Shown one piece after another: positions 58,797 to 64,000 of a stretch of DNA of 64,000 bases. Source of the DNA: Peredibacter starrii. Its GTDB lineage: Bacteria; Bdellovibrionota; Bacteriovoracia; Bacteriovoracales; Bacteriovoracaceae. Where the stretch lies: assembly GCF_034259205.1 (NCBI RefSeq), contig NZ_CP139487.1:868001-932000 (forward strand), read 5' to 3'. Below the pieces are notes generated by a model. That model was given only the letters and a program-made list of their open reading frames with translations. It did not search any database and was not told the DNA's origin. The stretch's first letter is position 1. Each line of letters begins with the position of its first letter. The position numbers were made by a program, and so were the translations under genes.

Positions 58797-59505
58797 GCTT
58801 TAGTCCTAAAAAAGTTAACAGCGGTACATTGATAAAAAGTGGCGATGGGATCACGACCGCGCACCAGCAGTAAATACGCCTTAAAAAAGGAGAACTTACT
58901 TTAATATATTTTTTATCAATCCAAAGAGCCAGTCCTTGGATAAGAAAATAGGCCATCATCGTTCCAAAATAACTTTTCCGATAGATCAGCCAGTAAGGAA
59001 GATTGCACATAAGCTCGTGGAAGAGGCCTGAAAATAGAAAGCCCAGGAGAATTGTTTGAGATCGACTGTTGGATTTAAAAGCACCAGTAATGTCTCTCAG
59101 CCAGTCTTGAATCCAAAGGTTCCAGCGACGTCCCCAAAAATTCCCCAAGTCTCTACTCTTCAAAGGGTCGGCATGAATGGGCCAGGAATTTTTAAAGGGG
59201 AAGAGCAGTTGTCCAAGTGCTCCCATGGCTTCAGTGGAGAAATAAATCGCCGGTGATACCAGAAGGATTTTCCAGTAATTGAGATCTCCAAGAAAGTGCT
59301 TTGCTAGATAAACACTCAAAGCCGTCAGGGAAAAGAAGAGAACAAATTTTGGCACTAATCTTCGATTAGATCTCGGATGATGGTTCAAACTTCTAAGTGA
59401 AACATAAGGCGAGCGTAAGAAATTAAGCAATGTGATATTGGAGTGCTGGTAATTAAGTTTCCAACTCACGAGTTTCATCGCGAAATAACACGCAAAAAAA
59501 TTCAA
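58789..59505 (-). CDS. Wax synthase/MBOAT_2-like membrane acyltransferase, start uncertain
   Basis: At least 238 residues with about six hydrophobic segments. DLGNFWGRRWNLWIQDWLRD (about 128-147) is the family's DFWGRRW block, and ILLGFLFSGLFHELMCNL carries the conserved SGxxHE histidine region. Such enzymes move acyl chains to alcohols or sugars in the membrane. The listed TTG start has no ribosome binding site. The frame stays open for 10 more codons, and a CTG at 59529 has AAAGGG at good distance; it would complete a first helix (QLIFVLNFFACYFAMKLVSW). So the gene may begin at 59529 or lie in a shortened form. Confidence 0.7.
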   Translation of the reverse strand: MNFFACYFAMKLVSWKLNYQHSNITLLNFLRSPYVSLRSLNHHPRSNRRLVPKFVLFFSLTALSVYLAKHFLGDLNYWKILLVSPAIYFSTEAMGALGQLLFPFKNSWPIHADPLKSRDLGNFWGRRWNLWIQDWLRDITGAFKSNSRSQTILLGFLFSGLFHELMCNLPYWLIYRKSYFGTMMAYFLIQGLALWIDKKYIKVSSPFLRRIYCWCAVVIPSPLFINVPLLTFLGLKHV

Positions 59506-59662
59506 AACAAAGATGAGTTGATAAGTCAGATAATGCCCTTTCAGTTGACTGCATCACTACATTACACAATATAAATCTGCAATTTTTCGTGCGAAAAGAA
59601 AATGAAAACTATCTTTAGCGGATGCAGCAAAAACCGATAAGTCAGTAGGAAGGAGTGGTTAT

Positions 59663-59905
59663 ATGTACCATGCCAAAAGTTTAAAAGACCTATTGAAGAC
59701 AGTTCCTCTGACTGAAGATTTTTTCGTGGACCTTGATCCATTTCATCTCAACTATATTGATATGTGTTTCAGAAAATCTCTGGACGAGCAGATCGGCATG
59801 ATGTCTGAAACGGAATTCACCAATTATCAGTTGTTCCTCAAGTACAAAAGCGATTATGAGGAAGACTTTTATCCTGAAATTAAGAATCCGAAAAAGGCAT
59901 CTTAG
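59663..59905 (+). CDS. Small soluble protein of unknown function
   Basis: 80 residues, acidic, helical, no signal peptide. AAGGAGTGG precedes the ATG. It includes FFVDLDPFHLNYIDMCFRKS and ends with a basic tail. I do not recognise it. It stands alone between divergent operons. Confidence 0.65.
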   Translation: MYHAKSLKDLLKTVPLTEDFFVDLDPFHLNYIDMCFRKSLDEQIGMMSETEFTNYQLFLKYKSDYEEDFYPEIKNPKKAS

Positions 59906-59980
59906 TCTTACTTTCGCTAACTTCTTATCGTCACCCTAAAAGTGCGATGCTATCATTTTCCTACTTTCAAAGGGGAATGT

Positions 59981-60853
59981 ATGAAATGGCTCGTACTTGG
60001 GTTTTTGTTACTCAATTCTGCTTGGGCAGAAAACTCGAAGATCATCCCTGTCTTCATTGAGGCGACCAATCTCTATCTTGAAAGTAATCAGACATCAGAT
60101 GAATGTTTATATCTAAGGCCCGACATAAGGGCCGCGCTTAAAGTTTTGGAAGATCACAATATTGATCCTGAGATTTTAGAAAAGCGCGTACCGAAGGAAA
60201 GAATCAGTTATCCATTGCGCGCTGATGATAAATACGACCAATGGATTAAAAGACCCGCTAAACGCCCAGTTGAAGTTCCTGAGATGGCCATGCAAGCTTT
60301 TAAAATGAAAGTGATTGAAGAAAGTGATGGCTGGTTTAAAGATGATATTTATGTTTATTTCTTTGTTACTGATGGAGTAATTCCGACAGGCAAAGTGACT
60401 TCAATTTATAAGGGTGTGGGGCAAGGACAGAGTTTCTTTTTCAATGAAATCGATCGTGCCATTTTCCCTCTGATTGGAGTTCCTGCCAAGCGACCTGAAA
60501 ATCATCTCATCATCGATTACGGCATTATGGAATCTGATGGAGATGATATTAAAGAAATGCAAAAGATCTCCTCCATCATTATTGATCTGGCGATCGCTGT
60601 TTATGCCAGTCGTGATCCACAGAATGCCCAGGTGATCATTAATCTTCGTAAGGAGATCAAGGCCCTGACAGAACTTCTTCTTTCGCTCAATAACGATGAT
60701 CGTCAGGCGACAGGCACTATCGCTTACAAAGCGGAAGAGCTGACGGATATTTTGAGTCGCGATAGTTATGTTGAAATTAAACGCACCCATAAAGGAACTC
60801 ATCCGGTTAAGACTTGGGAGTACGAATTGTATTTTAGATTGTTAAGGAAATAG
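59981..60853 (+). CDS. Secreted protein of unknown function
   Basis: 290 residues from the ATG at 59981 (AAAGGGGA precedes it; a GTG 39 bases earlier is possible). Signal peptide MKWLVLGFLLLNSAWA. The mature part begins ENSKIIPVFIEATNLYLESN and holds mixed alpha/beta sequence without a known motif. It ends one base before the FAD oxidoreductase start, so it is the first gene of that operon. Confidence 0.7.
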   Translation: MKWLVLGFLLLNSAWAENSKIIPVFIEATNLYLESNQTSDECLYLRPDIRAALKVLEDHNIDPEILEKRVPKERISYPLRADDKYDQWIKRPAKRPVEVPEMAMQAFKMKVIEESDGWFKDDIYVYFFVTDGVIPTGKVTSIYKGVGQGQSFFFNEIDRAIFPLIGVPAKRPENHLIIDYGIMESDGDDIKEMQKISSIIIDLAIAVYASRDPQNAQVIINLRKEIKALTELLLSLNNDDRQATGTIAYKAEELTDILSRDSYVEIKRTHKGTHPVKTWEYELYFRLLRK

Positions 60854-60854
60854 A

Positions 60855-62021
60855 ATGACCACTTCTCACTGGTTACGAAAACACACATTTAGCACACCTG
60901 ACATTACAACGGATGTCTTAATCGTAGGTGGAGGATATGTAGGTCTCTCAACTGCCTATTGGTTGACGGAGATGCGCCCTGATTTAAAAATTACCGTCCT
61001 CGAAAGAATTCATTGCGGAGCGGGTGCGAGTGGTAGAAATGCGGGCTTCCTTACCAAGGGTAGTGCTTCATTCTTTAAAAGTCTGACGAGTAAGTGGGGA
61101 CATGATAGGGCACAATCGATCTATCGTTTCGCTGAAGAGTCTTTGGATTTGGTTCACCAGCATATCTTAAAAGCTTCTCCGGAGATTAAGTTTGAACGCT
61201 CATCTTCCATGACACTCTTTCAGTCCGAAAAACAATATCAGGAATGGACGACAAAAGATTTTAGTCCCGGTGAATTTAGGTTTGAGTGGCGTGAACAAGA
61301 AAAGCTTCCTCAACCTCTTCAAACAAAGTTCTTCGGTGCTTTTGAGAACGCCCCCGAGTACAAAATCAATCCTGTTCAATTGCTGGATTCAATTAAAAAA
61401 CTTCTTGAGGCACGTAAGGTTCAAATTATTGAAAACGTTTCAGCGTTCGAATTAACGCCGGATGGAGTTCAGACGGAAGTTAACACAATCAAAGCAAAAC
61501 AAACAATTCTTGCCCTCAATGGTTATTTCCCTCAGTTCAATGCACTTTTTAGAGATGTCATTGTCCCACGACGTGCTCAAATGCTTGCAGTTGAAATTGA
61601 AGAAGAGTTTAACTGTCCCGCTCTCCATTACGATCCACCTGAGCGCGTTTACTGGCGAAAGGCCCAGGATAAGGTGTTGGTGATTGGTGGGAAACGTTTA
61701 CTCGATGAACAAGGCGAGACCGGTGATTTCGAAAAGATTTCTCCTGTAATTCAGCGAGGTCTAGAGCAGTATTTAAAAGAGCAATTAAATTTGAAATATA
61801 AAGTTATTCATCGCTGGTCAGGAACCATGGGATTTACAGAGCATGAACTTCCTTTGATCTCAAAAGTGGCGGCACCGAATGAAACTTTCATCGTTGGAGG
61901 TTTCAGTGGGCATGGCATGGGTCTTGGGTTTCGTTCTGCCATGGATGTTGCTGAACTCGTGACAGGTCTAAAACAAGAATCTTTCTTCTCTCCATTTAAA
62001 AAAGTTGATTTCAAACTATGA
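60855..62021 (+). CDS. FAD-dependent amine/amino-acid oxidoreductase (DAO family)
   Basis: 388 residues. The FAD-binding motif VLIVGGGYVGLSTAYWL lies at 21-37 and CGAGASGRNAGFL (about 54-66) is the second nucleotide-contact block of the PuuB/GlyOx-like branch. The end FIVGGFSGHGMGLGFRSAMD is the family's C-terminal FAD contact. It probably oxidises an amine or N-substituted amino acid (such as gamma-glutamylputrescine or a methylated glycine), giving an aldehyde or keto product. It overlaps the binding-protein gene by 4 bases, and an aldehyde dehydrogenase follows. Confidence 0.88.
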   Translation: MTTSHWLRKHTFSTPDITTDVLIVGGGYVGLSTAYWLTEMRPDLKITVLERIHCGAGASGRNAGFLTKGSASFFKSLTSKWGHDRAQSIYRFAEESLDLVHQHILKASPEIKFERSSSMTLFQSEKQYQEWTTKDFSPGEFRFEWREQEKLPQPLQTKFFGAFENAPEYKINPVQLLDSIKKLLEARKVQIIENVSAFELTPDGVQTEVNTIKAKQTILALNGYFPQFNALFRDVIVPRRAQMLAVEIEEEFNCPALHYDPPERVYWRKAQDKVLVIGGKRLLDEQGETGDFEKISPVIQRGLEQYLKEQLNLKYKVIHRWSGTMGFTEHELPLISKVAAPNETFIVGGFSGHGMGLGFRSAMDVAELVTGLKQESFFSPFKKVDFKL

Positions 62022-63754
62022 GAAAAACCACTATTGTGCTGGCCGTTCTGGTTGCTGGCTTTGCATTCCTAACTGTTTGGACCTGGAAGAAATTAAATTT
62101 CTCTCCCATTTCAGAAACAAGCCTAAGGTTATCGCTTGATAACGTAGTAGAGAGTCTAGATCCCGCCAAGGCCTATAGTGATGACTCACTTCTGGTTTCT
62201 GCGCAGGTGCTGGAACCATTGTATCAATATCACTATTTGAAACGACCTTATGAGATCCAACCTCTCGTGGCGGATGGACTTCCGCAAATCCTGAATAAGG
62301 GAAAACTCCTTCAGATTAAAATTAAGAAAGGCATTTTTTATCATCCGCATGCGGCCTTTTCTAAACCTCGGGAGCTTGAAGCAAAAGATTTTGTTATTCA
62401 ATTTAAACGTATGGCCTTGGATGATTTGAAAAGCCCAGGACGTGGACTCTTCAATGGACTGATTGAAGGTTTTGAAGGCTACAACAAACTTGTTGGTGGG
62501 GATTGGACCAGGATTGAATCCACACCTCTGGCGGGAATTGAAGTTAAGGACAAGTATACGCTGGTGATTAATCTCACTAAGACTGAACCCAATATGATCT
62601 ATTACCTTGCACTGAATTTCTTGAGTCCAGTGCCTTGGGAACTCGTTCAGCATTCAAAGAATAATCTTGATCACGTTTTGATTGGAACCGGCCCTTATCA
62701 TTTCAAAGGGTATAACGGACAATATTTTGATCTGGAAAGATTCAGAGGTTATCGTGAGGATTTTTATCCGACCTCTGGCGACCGTTACGCCAACGTTCAA
62801 AATCTTTTGAATTCTTCCAAAGAGAAAATTCCTTTCATTGATAATGTGAGATTTTTCATCACGACGGCCGAGAACGATACCTGGCAAAAATTTTTTAACC
62901 ATGAGATCGATCTTTTAACTGTGCCAAAGACCTTCATTCCTAGACTTTATGATACCAATGGCGAACTAAATCCTGAGATTAAGAAAAATGGGGTAGAACT
63001 GAAACACTTCCCAATTCTCGCCAATCGCTGGCTTGCCTTTAACATGAAGGACCCTTTAGTCGGGAAAAATGAATTTCTCCGCAGGGCCATTGCTTATTCA
63101 ATTAACTACGAAGATTACATTCAGGTCATTTCTCAGAACACCAACCTAAGAGCAAACTCGATTCTGGTACCTGGCATCGCAGGTTACCTTCCCGCAAAAG
63201 ATTTCCGCTTTAAGCATGATCCTGCTCTCGCAAAAGAATATTTGAAAATGGCGGGTTTTACTGAGAAGAACATGCCGACGATTGTTTACTCAACCAGGGG
63301 CAACCAGGGCATCAATATTCTTGAGGCCGATTTCATTAAATCTCAGTTGGAGAAAGTTGGACTCAAAGTAGAGGTTCAAGTGCTTCCTTTCTCTGACTTC
63401 CTTAGAAAGGGCAGAGCAGGAGAACTCATGTTCTTTACTGATAACTGGTTATTCGATTACCCAGATGCAGAAAACATTCTTCAACTTTTGGTTTCGACGA
63501 ATTTCCCTGGGGTAAACAAATCGGCCTACAACAATCCAGAGATTGATGATCTTTATCAGCGATTGAAAGAAACGATGAACCCGGATCAGAAAGACAAAAT
63601 CGTTCACCAAATGGAAGAGATTATTTTCCAGGATCTTCCATGGATTCCCATGATGTATGAGAGTTCATTTGTACTTCAGTACCCGGAAATTAAAAACTTT
63701 CGTAAATCTTCAATTATCAGGAACTATGTTAAATATCTAAAAATTGAGAAGTAA
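62018..63754 (+). CDS. Peptide/amine ABC substrate-binding protein, membrane-anchored form
   Basis: 578 residues, SBP family 5. It differs from the copy at 9.6 kb in that the N-terminus (MRKTTIVLAVLVAGFAFLTV) has no lipobox cysteine and is an uncleaved-looking anchor helix followed by TWKKLNF. Family blocks: LDNVVESLDPAKAYSDDSLL, YEIQPLVADGLPQ, HVLIGTGPYHFKGYNGQYFD and RRAIAYSINYEDYIQ. No permease or ATPase gene is next to it, so it may borrow the OppB-OppC-OppDF system at 11-15 kb. It lies in an operon with an oxidoreductase and an aldehyde dehydrogenase. Confidence 0.88.
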   Translation: MRKTTIVLAVLVAGFAFLTVWTWKKLNFSPISETSLRLSLDNVVESLDPAKAYSDDSLLVSAQVLEPLYQYHYLKRPYEIQPLVADGLPQILNKGKLLQIKIKKGIFYHPHAAFSKPRELEAKDFVIQFKRMALDDLKSPGRGLFNGLIEGFEGYNKLVGGDWTRIESTPLAGIEVKDKYTLVINLTKTEPNMIYYLALNFLSPVPWELVQHSKNNLDHVLIGTGPYHFKGYNGQYFDLERFRGYREDFYPTSGDRYANVQNLLNSSKEKIPFIDNVRFFITTAENDTWQKFFNHEIDLLTVPKTFIPRLYDTNGELNPEIKKNGVELKHFPILANRWLAFNMKDPLVGKNEFLRRAIAYSINYEDYIQVISQNTNLRANSILVPGIAGYLPAKDFRFKHDPALAKEYLKMAGFTEKNMPTIVYSTRGNQGINILEADFIKSQLEKVGLKVEVQVLPFSDFLRKGRAGELMFFTDNWLFDYPDAENILQLLVSTNFPGVNKSAYNNPEIDDLYQRLKETMNPDQKDKIVHQMEEIIFQDLPWIPMMYESSFVLQYPEIKNFRKSSIIRNYVKYLKIEK

Positions 63755-63755
63755 T

Positions 63756-64000
63756 ATGAAAATCTCCATCCCGTCGATAGAAGAAAGAAAACTCAAACTC
63801 GAAAGACTTAGAAAAATAATTTTGAGGAAAGAGGTTCTGATCAATAAGGCCTTGATGGACGATTTAGGGAAATCTCATTTTGAAACTTATTTAACCGAAG
63901 TCGGTTTCGTCATCGAGGAAATTAACTTTGTCGTAAAAAATCTGGAAAGCTGGGCGAAACCAAAAAAAGTTTCAACTCCTATGAATCTTTTTCCGGCCTC
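63756..64000 (+). CDS. Aldehyde dehydrogenase, N-terminal part
   Basis: The ATG at 63756 opens a frame that is still open at the window end (81 codons visible). The residues include ALMDDLGKSHFETYLTEVGF, VIEEINFVVKNLESWAKPKK and VSTPMNLFPAS, the N-terminal pattern of class 3 (coniferyl/fatty-aldehyde type) aldehyde dehydrogenases. It starts one base after the binding-protein stop. It would oxidise an aldehyde to an acid with NAD(P)+, fitting the product of the upstream oxidoreductase. Confidence 0.85.
   Translation, partial: MKISIPSIEERKLKLERLRKIILRKEVLINKALMDDLGKSHFETYLTEVGFVIEEINFVVKNLESWAKPKKVSTPMNLFPA

Noticed and set aside
1-64000. CRISPR array, insertion sequence, prophage or integron
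   Set aside because: No regularly spaced repeats, cas-like genes, transposases, integrases or attachment-site repeats were seen on either strand.

Overview
The window looks like chromosomal DNA of a Gram-negative predator-type bacterium of the Bdellovibrionota, most likely near Bacteriovorax/Peredibacter. This is inferred from gene content, not from a marker gene. The signs are many exported proteins of unknown function, a TIGR02147-type regulator, paired ArsA-like ATPases, a PHB_acc_N regulator, beta-barrel proteins, exported enzymes that normally work in the cytosol, and a pilin-like protein carrying a phage-fibre chaperone domain. Base composition is even and I see no transposase, integrase, prophage or CRISPR array.

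Layout. 0-6.6 kb: end of a SpoIIE-type phosphatase, a cystathionine/glutathione pair (CGL-like enzyme, gshA), two ArsA-like ATPases with a beta-barrel protein, and a PhaR-like regulator. 6.6-20.2 kb: a TPR lipoprotein, a complete oligopeptide ABC importer (binding protein, two permeases, fused double ATPase), a sodium:solute symporter, a degenerate HD-GYP protein and a 911-residue coiled-coil protein. 20.2-27.4 kb: tRNA-Leu(UAG), a beta-barrel protein, a small toxin/immunity-like pair, an OPT transporter, and a TIGR02147 regulator translationally coupled to a secreted protein. 27.4-34.4 kb: two divergent sets of exported proteins. The left set is a ParB/Srx-like protein, a nucleotidyltransferase-kinase fusion and a DUF2252 kinase-fold protein; the right set ends in an exported phospholipase D-like enzyme. 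34.4-44.8 kb: mostly housekeeping and redox genes (ndh, Sua5/YciO, DksA-like, PLP decarboxylase, DUF2231, TlpA-like, rapA, thioredoxin, GNAT). 44.8-50.5 kb: a pseudopilin-fibre fusion, a metalloprotease/Lnb-like fusion and three tandem paralogous secreted proteins, bracketed by two homologous structured RNA elements. 50.5-55.8 kb: a bidirectional leaderless promoter, a large secreted protein, and lexA followed by two very small genes. 55.8-64 kb: a radical SAM enzyme, greB with membrane proteins, and an oxidoreductase / peptide-binding protein / aldehyde dehydrogenase operon cut by the window end.

The most interesting signals are: (1) two paralogous ~117-nt foldable elements 5.2 kb apart, each preceded on the minus strand by a well-spaced sigma-54 -24/-12 promoter placed so that transcription starts at the foot of the closing stem, which suggests an undescribed pair of sigma-54-driven small RNAs; (2) a tight operon of three exported proteins with nucleotide-handling folds, which I suggest are effectors acting on prey or in the periplasm; (3) a symmetric bidirectional promoter that appears to make both divergent mRNAs leaderless. 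All functions come from reading motifs; no database search was run.
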